Below, piece by piece: positions 11,501-21,637 of a stretch of 64,000 nucleotides of DNA (position 1 is the first letter of the stretch; the number at the start of each line of letters is the position of its first letter). The notes under the pieces are model-generated. The model did no database searches. It worked only from the letters and a program-made list of their open reading frames with translations, and was not told the DNA's origin. The stretch is from the NCBI GenBank assembly GCA_030549495.1, contig JAUIRK010000408.1, forward strand, positions 1-64,000, in the 5' to 3' direction. This stretch comes from Nectonema munidae (taxonomy: Eukaryota; Nematomorpha; Nectonematoida; Nectonematidae). The translations under genes were made by a program, and so were the position numbers.

Positions 11501-12770
11501 CACAATAAGCCATTATCATCACTAACATTCTACAAAACAGTCTAGTGTCTACAGCCATGAAAATCTTCCAAATTTTCCTTTCTATTTCAGAAAGACACAC
11601 AAAGACTAAACTCACGCTTTGAACACTAAATTCCAGCAGACTAGCAAGCATATCAGCTCCAGCTGGAAAGTCCTTAGAAATCTCCATACCTACCTATATT
11701 ATAATAATAACTTAATATATAATAATTATTTTATAATAGTAAGTTTGATAACACAAAATAATTTTTTAATTTAAATAATTACTAATATATGTGGCCTGGC
11801 AAGAAAATGGGTGACATAAAAATATATAACAATACTCTATCGTTCAAACTTAAATATCTGTGTATCTTTTTATTTTAAGCCTTTAATGAATATTATTTTT
11901 TATTTCAAGTTCTTATTTGTAAATAAAGAACATATTTGTGTGTATTTGGGTAAAAATTCCTACCGCAAATTACTATATGTATATATGATAAAATTAGCGA
12001 TCAAATAATACAAAGCGTAAAATATATACAAACAAAAGAATTCCAGTAAAAATAAATAGCACTAAAATTTGATTCAAATAAAAAAAATATATATACTTAT
12101 GAATCAAATTAATGATAAAAGTTTGTACAAATTAGCAAACTTTATCACGACAAGACAAATCATAAGCCTTTAAGAAGTATTGGATAAGTTCTTTTTTGAG
12201 AGCAGCTAGAGAGTACAAGACATTAAGATGAGAAATGGTTACAGTTTTTTGCAGAAGGTTATGTGAAAGAGTGCTTAAATTTACGAAAATTATATCTACG
12301 AAAAGTGGGAATTGCGCAGAAGATAATTTTTAGCAAGGTAATTATAGGTAAACCACTTTAAAAAAACTTGAGTGAGAGAATTCGATTTGAGTTTAATAAA
12401 GAAGATTAACTCTCGCATGGCCGCAATGTTTTTACTACCTTCAATGGCCGTATACGGCTTCAAGAGGCGATTTTCAAATTTTTCGACTTTTTTTTTGAAA
12501 AGGAATCAACGAATTTGCATAGGAATAAACAAGTTTTTTCTTTATAAAATTTTTTTTTAAAAATGTTCAATGATGGATTTTTAATTTAACGCCATCAATT
12601 TTATTCTAAAATTTTATCCGCTTTTTATACAATAGTTTTATACAAAATTTACTCATAAACTTTTTGATACAAATTTTTCTTATATATAAAATAATAGTAA
12701 TAAGAAACAAATAATCCTTTCGAAATCAAGTTTTGATATAAGAATGTATCGTAAGTTTACAAGTTATAGC
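11501..12770. other. AT-rich stretch, nothing recognised
   Basis: I see no supported gene. A small reading frame at 12372-12560 is Phe/Lys-rich and has no domain. The inverted block GGCCGTATACGGC near 12443 is a minor palindrome. Confidence 0.4.
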
Positions 12771-14819
12771 TATCTTTGACTATCACTAATCCGGCACCAT
12801 CAGTAATCCAGCTAAAATTTTAAAATGGCCTGTTTAAAAAATAAATATAATAATCAAATAAAAAATATTTGATTATTTTTATAATTCACTAAAACAACCA
12901 TGGTAAAGGTAAAGACATACAAGTCTTTAGATTCAAGTTTTTTAATACTTTAGACACATTATAATGTCCATATTCATAAAATAGATTGAAATAATAAAAA
13001 GAAAAAAAAATTTCATCTATAATATAATATTTTCAATTATTTATAATAAAGTAGCTTTATATATATGCATAAATGTAAAATCATTCTGTTATTTTTAGTT
13101 TTTTTATTTGTTTCAACCCTAATCATGGCTTCAATGAATAATGGAAGTGTTCTCATCATGTAAAGTGTAAACACAATACTTTGCCTATAATGGAGAAGGT
13201 TGAGCTCTTGAAAAAACTCAACAGTGTCATGTCTGTAAGAAGTATATGTAAATTATATAGCATTGGATCTTCAACAGTTTATGAAATAAAAAAACAAAAA
13301 AAATCTGTTGCTCAACTTTTTTGTTAACCGTGAATCAAAAGAAAAAATGCTTGAAAGAAAAACAATGAAACCTGGTAAAAGTGCAAAACTGGATAAAGTA
13401 ATGATGAAATGGTTTAAGTTACGTGAAAGCGAGGGGGTTGAACTGTCTGATGATTTTGTGAAAGAACAAGCAAAACTGTTTCATAAAGAACTTGAATTGG
13501 ATTATGATTACACTGAAGGATGGTTGCCACGTTTCAAGTCTCAACATGGTTTACAATTTCGTCCAGTGTGTGATGAAAAAAGATTAGCTGATAAAGAAGC
13601 AGCGGCAAAATTTATTGAAGAGTTTGGCATTGTCAGTGATAATAATTTGAGTCCTGATCAGGTTTACAGCGCTGATGAATGTGCACTATTTTGAAAATGT
13701 ACACCGAAAAAAACGTTCACTTTACTGGGCTGCCCCAATGCTGCAGGATCCTCGAGCTTATAGTATGAACTATAGTATGATCTATACTATGAGCTTATAG
13801 TATAATCCTCGAGCTTTCAAAAGTATGACAAACTTTCCTGTAATCTACCGGACCAACAACTGAACTTATATTGGACTGGTTTCAAAATCACTTTGTGCCT
13901 GAAGCAAGAGCTCAATGTGACTCTGTTGGTATGGATCATAACTGTAAAATAGTGCTTGTTCTAGATAACTGCTCTGCCCATCCAAAAGGAGGTTAAGTAA
14001 TATTTTTGTTGTTTTCCTTCGACTTAACTGCACGTCATTGATTCAGCCGTTAGACAATGGCATACTGCGCTCATTGAAGTCAAAGTATCGCACTAACTTT
14101 ATGAGGCGTCTACTGAGGGTAGTTAATTCGGGAAGTCTGTACGTGAGTTTGTTCATGAATTTAATATTTGAGATATGGTTTACTGTGCTGCTCATGTTTG
14201 GAAAACTGTAGATACAGTTACATTGAAACATGAATGGAATAAATTATGGCCTGGAAGAAGTTCTGAAAGAAGTCCTGGCAAAGATTGCAATATATAAATG
14301 ATCTTTTGTTAGTGGTCTGAGCACCTGAAGAAAAAGATCTTGCATTCAGGCTAAATGAAAGTAACGTTGAAGATTGGTTGACTGTCGATGACAGTGCACC
14401 TGTTGTTCATTATTATACTGACTCAGAAATTATAAATATGGTTGTGAATCCACAACAAGTCAGTGACGAAGACAGTGATGTTGAAATGAGTCACAGGTAG
14501 TAAAAACAGTTTCCCTTGATCCTTTAATTTATCTGAAAAGCAAGAAGTGATGAACCTATAGATGATCCAGGATAAATTAAAAGATGGCAAAAGAAAATCT
14601 CAAATGTCTTCAAAATTTGCTTGTGTACTTTCTTTCAATAAATTTTTACTGAAATTTTTTGATTGTTTTCTTTATTAATTAAACTTTGATAATTCAGCAA
14701 AGTTTAAATTTATGAAATGAAGCTTAGCTCCTCCTCTCCTTTGTGTATTCCATCATAATAAATGGCTGAACGGCATTCTTAAGATCCCAATGTTTCCGGA
14801 TTAGTGATGGTCAACTATA
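12771..14819 (+). mobile_element. Tigger (pogo-type Tc1/mariner) transposon, decayed
   Basis: Inverted ends about 24 bases long face each other: left TTTGACTATCACTAATCCGG, right (reverse strand) GTTGACCATCACTAATCCGG. TA lies at both outer borders, as expected. The interior holds a decayed pogo/Tigger transposase. A 57-base duplicated stretch rich in CTATAGTATGAT palindromes lies at 13748-13816, bounded by ATCCTCGAGCTT repeats. Confidence 0.85.
13189..14500 (+). pseudogene. Tigger/Jerky-like transposase, broken
   Basis: ATG at 13189 opens an N-terminal helix-turn-helix (KVELLKKLNSVMSVRSICK, GSSTVYEIKKQKKS) that stops after about 46 residues. A second frame (13308-13694) carries the CENP-B-type HTH (WFKLRESEGVELSDDF, EGWLPRFKSQHG) and the first catalytic region (YSADECALF). 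Later frames hold the second (VLVLDNCSAHP, near 13960) and the third (LIQPLDNGILRSLKSKYR, near 14047) catalytic Asp regions. So all three acidic positions of the DDD/DDE pocket can still be seen, but in at least four separate frames. The family acts by cut-and-paste transposition; this copy cannot. Confidence 0.8.
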
Positions 14820-15118
14820 CTATTAATTATTATATTATACTGTATAAGACTTATGCGTATATTTAGTTTCAAATAATTATAATATATACTCACATACATA
14901 AATAAAATGATTCGTATTATCGTCCGAAAAATTAATGTTTTCCCTGATTTTAATTGGTAGTGAGTTTCATACAGGGTTGGGGTCAATTATAATTACGTAA
15001 TTGTAATAATAATAAAGTAATTGAAAAAAAATTGGAGACATAATTGAAATTATAATTTGTATAAATTATTATTTTTATTTATTATTGTAATAAAGATAAG
15101 TGCCAATTTTTTGAAATT

Positions 15119-15280
15119 CCACTATTATATTTTTTACAAATAAATAAAAAGCCTTTGCTATTATGATATTTTAACAATTGTGATAAAATGTCTTGTGTAA
15201 TTATATCTAGTTTTTTTAAAAACTATATTACATAACCTTATTAAATAAACTGGTTGCTAAATATAATTTAAAAAATTAAG
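15119..15280. repeat. Dispersed repeat, near-identical to 20178-20441
   Basis: From CCACTATTATATTTTTTA to GGTTGCTAAATATAATTTAA this segment matches 20178-20441 almost base for base. It lacks a block of roughly 100 bases present in the second copy after ATAACCTTAT. It has no coding content. Confidence 0.8.
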
Positions 15281-15576
15281 TTTTTGGAATCAATCTTATA
15301 GATGACAGTCATGAAGGTTTGTCCTCTCTCTCTCTAACTCTTTGAGCTTACCGCTCTTTGCTTCTTTCATGTGTTACTATACTACACATGTGATACAAAT
15401 AAATTTCCGGTTCACTGTTTACTCAACTGCTTCGACTCAAAGGCTTCCCTTGACTACCTTCATATTCATCAATTCCTGTCTATATAGAGCTATAGAGAAT
15501 ATAGATATGATGAGAATTTTAATAAAACTTTCATGAAAAAGTGTTCCTTTGTTTTTCATTTATTTAAAATATGTTG

Positions 15577-15836
15577 ATGTTAAGCAACCTCAGGAGGGAT
15601 TGACAGTTGGATGGGTGACTCGCCATCAGGACATATCAATGAGCCCTGCTTATCAAAGGCTGGGTAGTGTACATTGTCGAAATTGGCTTGTGCACCTTAA
15701 AGATCCCTAAGGAATATTCGAAAAGTGTAGGGGAATTTTCTTGTTCTTAGATTTCCTTCCTTCGGCGCCCATCTCGATAGACATGAGCCACCTTTGGGTT
15801 GCCTAGCCCCAGGGCTGAAGCGAATGGATAAAAAAA
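15577..15836 (+). mobile_element. 5S rRNA-derived SINE
   Basis: The 5' part reads GTTAAGCAACCTCAGGAGGG, then CAGTTGGATGGGTGACT. This is the internal part of 5S rRNA (known eukaryotic 5S: GTTAAGCAAC, then TTGGATGGGTGAC). The body (GTGCACCTTAAAGATCCCTA and onward) is not 5S. The end, GAAGCGAATGGATAAAAAAA, is A-rich. The same AGCGAATGGAT precedes the tail of the RTE-type LINE fragment ending at 19497. This fits a SINE3-like element copied by a LINE sharing its 3' end. Confidence 0.65.
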
Positions 15837-15956
15837 ATGTAATTGTAATTGAGGAGAAAATCAATTATATAGTTGTATTTGTAATTGAAAAAAATGGCGA
15901 CATAATTGCAATTATAATTGTAATTTGAGCCTTGTAATTGAAAATGTAATTGTATT

Positions 15957-16100
15957 GTCATTCACAATTGACGTCAACCTTTTTTTTTTGATAAATTTCA
16001 AACCCCTTCCTCTCTCATGTCAACTTTTAGATACATGATCACTTAACAAAATCGACGTATGTCAACTTTGGGGAGTCAACCCCCCCCCCCCCCCCCCCTT
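15957..16100. mobile_element. Second copy of the GTCGTTCACAATT MITE
   Basis: It starts GTCATTCACAATTGACGTCA and follows the copy at 1592-1739 through the block CAACTTTTAGATA to a CCCC run. Its right inverted end is not seen; the sequence dissolves into the low-complexity block that follows. Confidence 0.6.
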
Positions 16101-16263
16101 TTTTCCCCTTTTACCCCCTTTTTTTTTTTTTTTTCCCCCTTTTTTTTCTTTTTTTTTTTTTTAAAAAAAATATTTATTTTAAAAAATATATTGTTTTTTT
16201 TTTTTTTTTTTATAATTTAAAAAAAAAAAAAAATAATAATAAAAAAAAGTAGATTTTTTTTTG

Positions 16264-16297
<34 letters not shown>

Positions 16298-16345
16298 TAA
16301 ATTTTATTTTTTTAAAATATTTTATTTTTTTTTTTTTAAAATATT
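16080..16345. repeat. Extreme low-complexity block
   Basis: A stretch of about 265 bases made almost only of long C, T and A runs, with no codon structure. It may be genuine or a read-consensus artefact. Confidence 0.9.
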
Positions 16346-16828
16346 TTTTCAATAAATCTCAAAGCTTTATCTATTTTAGAAAAGAAGTCAGAAAGCAGGA
16401 AATCCAATCCTGAGCTCTATTTTCTTTTCTCCAAGTGGTGGTTGAAAGCTTTACACTTAATATCGTTTGAAAAATGCTAAGGAGAGTCGAAATATGACAA
16501 GTTTTGTCGTCTTTATTACATGATATAATTATTCAAAAAATGATCAATTAAAACTAGAATTTTTTATAGGATTTATCTAAATTTAAAACTTCTTTCTTAA
16601 AAACACACGTGTCAAATAAAATTGTGATTATAAGTTTTTTTTAAGTTTACCGATTTTTAAATTTAAGTATATAATAGTTGGCAAAAGCCGATTGGCGTGT
16701 TATCTCCCACGCGGCCTTGTCAGACAACTGATATATAGCGATTTGTGTGAGAGTGAGTATCTTCAATAATTATCACTACTGAACTTACTAAAATAAAAGT
16801 GAACAAAATGCTCTTTAATGAAACCTTA

Positions 16829-17940
16829 TTAAATAGATGTGTAAGAAGAAAATGTTGTGAATGAGGGTACACCATTTTTAACCATTGATACACATATGGG
16901 AATATCGTATTCTCGAAGGCTAAATAAATAATTTATGTGCAAAGGATTTTGGCGAAGAGCGTCACTTTCACGAAGAACGCTCACATAAAATGATGGAATT
17001 GTCTTAGGCTTTGATTTTTTGAACGATTTTTTATCCACTTTAAAGATCAGAAAATCCAACTTTCCCAAAGATTTATTACATCCACGAAAGGAAAAGATGT
17101 TTACGTTCTGGTTCATATCAGGGAATTCATCATTCATGAGAGGTTTATTTGAAGCATGATTGTCGATTTCTCGTAAAACACAACTTTTTAAAGCTTTCTT
17201 GAAGGATGGCCAATCTGAGAAGGTTGGCAATTCATTACTTATATTAGAAAAGCCAGCTTGATTAAAATCAGAAGATAAATAACTTGATTCATCATTTTCA
17301 AACGAGTGCTTAGTACAGGAAATAAAGTTATGAGAACATATAAACCTTTGAAAACTACTCCAGTCAGTACATTTCGTCTGCATAAAGGGAATGAATTGTT
17401 CACAGTATTTTTTATCGCGTGAATTTGGGTTGCATCTGTTGCGTGTTTCACTCTTGTTGTGTAAAAATGGAGTAGAATCTTGTTTTAAAAAGGGAAATGA
17501 TTTTGCATCTGCACTAAATTAGAAAACGAAAGATGAATAAGCAAAGGACGGTAAGAGAGTGTTGTACCTTTGGTTTCTTCTAATGATATGTCCGAGACGC
17601 ATAAGCTTTGCAAATGATATGTAAAACTCGATACAAATTACATTTTCTTTTGATAGGAAAAGTATCACAGCTTCATAGAAAGTTATGGCAGTAGATCGAT
17701 ACTCCAAAACAAGTTCTCCAATTTCCAACAAAAATAGCGCTTCTTCGGGGTGTAGGTAAATCTTGGAATCAAGCGAATGCCCTAAACAACTAAAATAATC
17801 AACAATAAAAATGCAAATAATTGCTTTAGATCATACTTCCAGTAATGACCAGCAAAAGTGAGCATTTGAACACGTTTTAATTCCACAATCCAAACTCCCC
17901 GTGAAACCTTGCTTGTTCTTTTTAATTTAAATAACTGCAT
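16829..17940 (-). CDS. TSEN54: tRNA-splicing endonuclease subunit Sen54, three exons
   Basis: Sen54 is a structural subunit of the nuclear tRNA-intron endonuclease (with Sen2, Sen34, Sen15). Coding exons are 17837-17940, 17568-17789 and 16829-17513. The 47- and 54-base introns have GTATGA/TTTTAG and GTACAA/ATTTAG borders. Together they give 1011 bases, 336 residues plus stop, with phases that match at both joins. Residues about 15-110 are the conserved N-terminal domain: RGVWIVELKRVQ, then YLHPEEALFLLEIGELVLEY, TFYEAVILFLS and LMRLGHIIRR. The C-terminus has the family's ending (LREYDIPICVSMVKNG, SFTTFSSY). The middle is variable and Ser/Lys-rich. The ATG at 17940 has an in-frame TAA nine bases upstream on the genomic strand. 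Human TSEN54 is longer at the N-terminus, so an upstream exon (acceptor ATTGTAG at about 17957) is possible. Confidence 0.88.
17514..17567 (-). other. TSEN54 intron, 54 bases
   Basis: GTACAA donor and pyrimidine-rich TTTTCTAATTTAG acceptor. The phase is 2, and the join gives continuous frame into the variable middle of the protein. Confidence 0.8.
17790..17836 (-). other. TSEN54 intron, 47 bases
   Basis: GTATGA donor at 17836 and ATTATTTTAG acceptor ending at 17790. The phase is 2. The next downstream AG (after TTGTTT) would give an immediate stop, which decides this acceptor. Confidence 0.8.
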
Positions 17941-18241
17941 CCTTTATTTTGCTACAATTAAAAGAAGTCAAGTTTTTCTAGGCAAAGCTTGGTCTAAAAG
18001 AAAGGAAAAAATGGCTTAATTATTATTATAATAAATTTGTATTCATATTGTCAATTTGAATAGCAGACTAATAAAGAAAAGTTTGTTTTTATTATCATTA
18101 TCTTTAATTTATTATATAAATCTAATGTAGTTATTTTGTAAAAATTAAACTTTTCTAAATTTCCTATACACTTACAACTCAATACACTCCTGTTTCACCC
18201 CTTCTACTCCTTTATAAGAGAAAAATTTTGCTTCTAATAAA

Positions 18242-18365
18242 AGGTAATGGTACAGTGGGGTGTTTTCATTGAAAATGCACAATTGCGCCGCTTGTATCGG
18301 ACTATCGAAGCCAAAACCTTGAGTTCCAGCATCTATGCAACCCTACTCACGCCCTAACTAACTAT
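18242..18365 (-). mobile_element. tRNA-like SINE copy, degenerate
   Basis: On the minus strand it reads GGTTAGTTAGGGCGTGAG, then CAAGGTTTTGGCTTCGATAG, ACAAGCGGCGCAATTGTGCA and AATGAAAACACCCCACTGTA. It follows the copy at 50085-50205 in the same order. The pol III B-box region is damaged here. Confidence 0.55.
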
Positions 18366-18896
18366 TACAAGGCCATATCTCATTCACCCTTGTCAAACAC
18401 TTCCATTCTGCCTGTATCCTTCTAAGAACATTAAAATTTTAACTCTCATGTTCTATACTATATCTATAAATCTTCATCTCTTTCCTCATCCCTCGAAGAC
18501 ATTCTTAAGTACTTCTTTCTTATTCATCTCTCTGATACCCTTGTTTGTTGATAACCTTACACTAACATTGAATCCTCATCCCACTTAATCCTTTTTTGCA
18601 TATTACTCAGCACATTTCAACAGAAATTCCTCCAATTTTGCGAAAAACGCTAAATCTTTTCCCCTATTTTCTTCTTCTCTTTTCTTATCCTAAACTTTTA
18701 TATGAATTAGATACTAATAATCGTAAACTCGAATCTATTATATCTCATAAGTTTACAATTTTTACAGCTCAAAAATTTAATTAATTCTATCTTGGATCTT
18801 CTTGATCTATGCCTCTTGCTTATAAAGATTTTCATCGATTTATTAGTCAGTGCAAGCCTAACGTTTCAGTTCATAAAGTGCTTCAACATCCATCTA
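18366..18896. other. Pyrimidine-rich stretch, unassigned
   Basis: Forward strand rich in C and T with short open pieces (for example SSSLSSSLEDILKYFFLIHL near 18470). It may be LINE-derived, but no motif allows a call. Confidence 0.35.
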
Positions 18897-18897
18897 C

Positions 18898-20003
18898 TAG
18901 TGATGTGCCGATCTCAATTTTTCCACCGATTCTGATTCCATTTTAAAATGGCGATACCAATTCCTGAATGATACGATACTAGGGAAATATTTTATTTAAT
19001 TTGTATTATATAATAAAAGTAATACAATTAATTTTAAAAGGAAGACTATACAAATCGTGTGTAAGGAGTGTTATGTTGGCCAATGAAGAAGGTTGAAGTG
19101 ACACGCATGCAGTCTGCTGAGATGAGGATGTTACGAATGATGTGTGGCAAAACTCTACTGGACAAAGTGCGAAGAAAAGAGATTAGAAGAATGACAGGGG
19201 TGGAAGATATAGAGCAGTATTTGGAAGAGCATAGACTCCGTTGGCTAGGACACTTAGAGAGAATGGATCCACAAAGACTAACGAAGAGACTATGGGATGA
19301 AAACATCACTGGACAAGTGAGGAGAGGGAGACCGAAAAAAAGATGGGAAGATGCTGTTAAAGAAGACATGAAGAAAAGGAACCTGAAGATTGAAGATGCT
19401 GAAATGAAAGGAAGATGGAGACGTCGCTGCAAATTCAAGGTCGACCTTGGCTCGCCAGGACAAAGACCTGCTCATTAGAGCGAATGGATGATGATGATTA
19501 CATAATAAAAGTCCCTATTGAATTATAACATTTGTTAAAAAAGTAAAAACTTCAATGTGTAAAATTATATATAAAATTTTAATGTAAAAACGTGCGCTTT
19601 CTCCCATCGTAATTTGTTTCTTCTATGAGAGGTAAACTTGGCCACCACAACTAAGCGTAGGGGAGGGTAAAATAAAATGGACATAGTATGCTATAAAGTA
19701 TAAAATATTCAAAAGTTGAGAAGATGCCTCAAAAATGAAGGAAAATTGGCCAATGGTGTTGTGAACGATCCCTCATTGAATTTAGCACACTTTGTAAGCA
19801 AAAAGGCAGCCTTGGTTAAAATGCTACTATATGTACTATGCATAAAGCACAAACGTTTTTTTACTCTATCTAGCTTTAGTAAAAAACTTTAATTTGTCTA
19901 TTGATTAGGGTGATAAAATCGGTGAAAAATAAAAAATTGCCGATATAGATCAAACAAAAAAGGTCTATTAATCCGATACCGATCTAATCGCTACATCACT
20001 ACT
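18898..20003. mobile_element. Candidate hAT-like element with inner LINE fragment
   Basis: The left end TAGTGATGTGCCGATC and the right end, read in reverse TAGTGATGTAGCGATTAGATC, are inverted relatives. GATACGAT- and CGATACCGAT-type words occur near both. No matching 8-base target duplication is visible, so the call is tentative. The inside contains a LINE tail (19046-19497). Confidence 0.4.
19046..19497 (+). mobile_element. RTE-type LINE 3' end (RT C-terminal domain)
   Basis: A forward frame (19068-19478) encodes the C-terminal region of an RTE-type LINE reverse transcriptase: RMLRMMCGKTLLDKVRRKEI, LRWLGHLERM and RRGRPKKRWEDAVKEDMKKR. The 3' end is AGCGAATGGATGATGATGAT, a short tandem tail typical of this LINE group. 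It is 5' truncated, as usual for LINE insertions. The same LRWFGHVERM/RGRPKKAW block occurs in the fuller element at 21256-24545. Confidence 0.75.
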
Positions 20004-20177
20004 ACATATCTTATCTATTCTTATTATTTTATTGTGTGTTGCATTTTAGTTCACCTAAGTTTCTTCATATACTACATTTGTTTTTTAAAATCTTTTTTTT
20101 ATTTCATTCTTCAACTGCTTGTTTATTTCTGGACCTTGTTAATTTGACTTGTTAATTGTGCTTTCACTTCAGCAAAT

Positions 20178-20441
20178 CCACTATTATATTTTTTAGAAAT
20201 AAATAAAAAGCCTTTGCTATTATGATATTTTAACAATTGTGATAAAATGTCTTGTGTAATTATATCTAGTTTTTTTAAAAACTATATTACATAACCTTAT
20301 TTTCATGTTCTGGTAGTTGTAATTATGTTCCAATAAAATTGTATTTGATTTTTTCCGTTCTTTGACGAGTTATTCGTGCATCTATGGACGAAAAATTTCG
20401 CTCAAATAAACTGGTTGCTAAATATAATTTAAACAATCAAG
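20178..20441. repeat. Dispersed repeat, second copy of 15119-15280
   Basis: Near-identical to 15119-15280 but with roughly 100 extra bases starting TTTCATGTTCTGGTAG. The outer parts align on both sides, so the extra block is an insertion here or a deletion there. Confidence 0.8.
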
Positions 20442-20559
20442 TCATTTATTCCAAAATTTTATAAAAATTTATAGCATCTTTATTCTTAGATATTCATTCA
20501 ATTTAATGTTTTAATTTTTTTTGTTCAAGATAAAGTTCTTTGTTTTTAAAAGAGTAGAC

Positions 20560-21255
20560 GGAGGAGATAAAGCATACAATGTCAAAAAGCAATTAGATGT
20601 GAAATTTAAAGTATCAATCAAATTAGTGGTTTATGTCTGAATTTTTTTTCCCAAGAAAATTATTCAAATTTTAAATGAAATATATTTTTTTGTACTAAAT
20701 CAACCATGCTGACTTCATTTTCGTATTTAATTTTCGCAATTAGGGTGTGCAAAATTCTGAAAGTGTCAATCAAATTTGTGGTTTACGCGTGAAAATTATA
20801 TCTATGAATATTATTCAAATAAAAAAAATACACATTTTTATACTAAATCAAGCTCTAAAATCTAATAAATCTAATAATAATATAAATCTAATATCTAAAT
20901 CATTTTTTTCAAATGTGCGAAAATGTAAATCAATTTCGCGGTTTACACCTGAAATTTTCTCCAAGAATATTAATTAAATTTAAAGCAAGTGTATTATCGA
21001 CCATGCCATTTCATTTCTCAACTCAGTTTTAGCAATTAGGATTTGGAAATGTCCAAAAGTATTTGCAGTTTACGTCTGAGAAAGTGTCTCCAAAAACATT
21101 TACCCACATTTTAAATAAAATATATTTTTAAAAATAAATCGAACAAGCTGATTTTATTTCTGATTTTACTCATTTTTTTGCAACTCGAGTGTGAAAATGT
21201 CAACCATATTTGTGTTTAACGACATAAATTATTTCTTAGAATATTATTTCTATTC
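20560..21255. repeat. Satellite-like array, left part (about 5 units)
   Basis: Diverged units of about 130-170 bases recur from about 20582, 20740, 20912, 21038 and 21180. Each carries, in order, a GTGAAAATGTCAATCAAATT-like block, GTGGTTTACGCCTGAAAATT, a CCAAGAATATTATTCAAATT block, a TACTAAATCGACCATGCTGA block and CATTTTTGGACTCAGTTTT. The array is cut by a LINE at about 21256 and resumes at about 24540. Confidence 0.75.
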
Positions 21256-21637
21256 TCATTGGGATCTCCAATGCTCTTTACGTCGAAGTGAAGAATGAGG
21301 TTGAGCTTTCATTCTCTTATAAAATGCCTCATATGACACATGCGTCTCTTACTCTTCTTTTTTTACAGCCTTCACGTGGCGGGGGTGTTTAAAACTAAAT
21401 GATCTGGAGGCGAAAGCGAGTTACAGGCGCTTTAACCTAAAGCTCCGGGTAGAACAAACTCGATAGCCTTGGCTGGCTCTTGTTCTAGGAGAAAATAACT
21501 CCGATGCCAAATTACCACTGCCTTGTGGGTTTAGTACTTGATTGTATAAAGGTTAAAGGTTTCCAGTCCTGAATACAAATAGTGGTTGGCGCCAGGAAGA
21601 ACATCCAGTCATAAAAATTACGCTCCAAAATAGCATT

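Larger units (their letters stand above)
14970..15950. repeat. TAATTG-rich repeat, interrupted by other repeats
   Basis: GGGGTCAATTATAATTACG at about 14978 and the TAATTG-rich stretch at 15836-15950 are made of the same word and share a GGAGACATAATTG or GGCGACATAATTG block. They probably are two halves of one element split by the repeats at 15119-15280 and 15577-15836. The right end runs into the MITE at 15957. Superfamily not determined. Confidence 0.4.

Noticed and set aside
19046-19475. Minus-strand open frames rich in Ser and Phe
   Set aside because: They are the reverse of the LINE C-terminal frame at 19068-19478.
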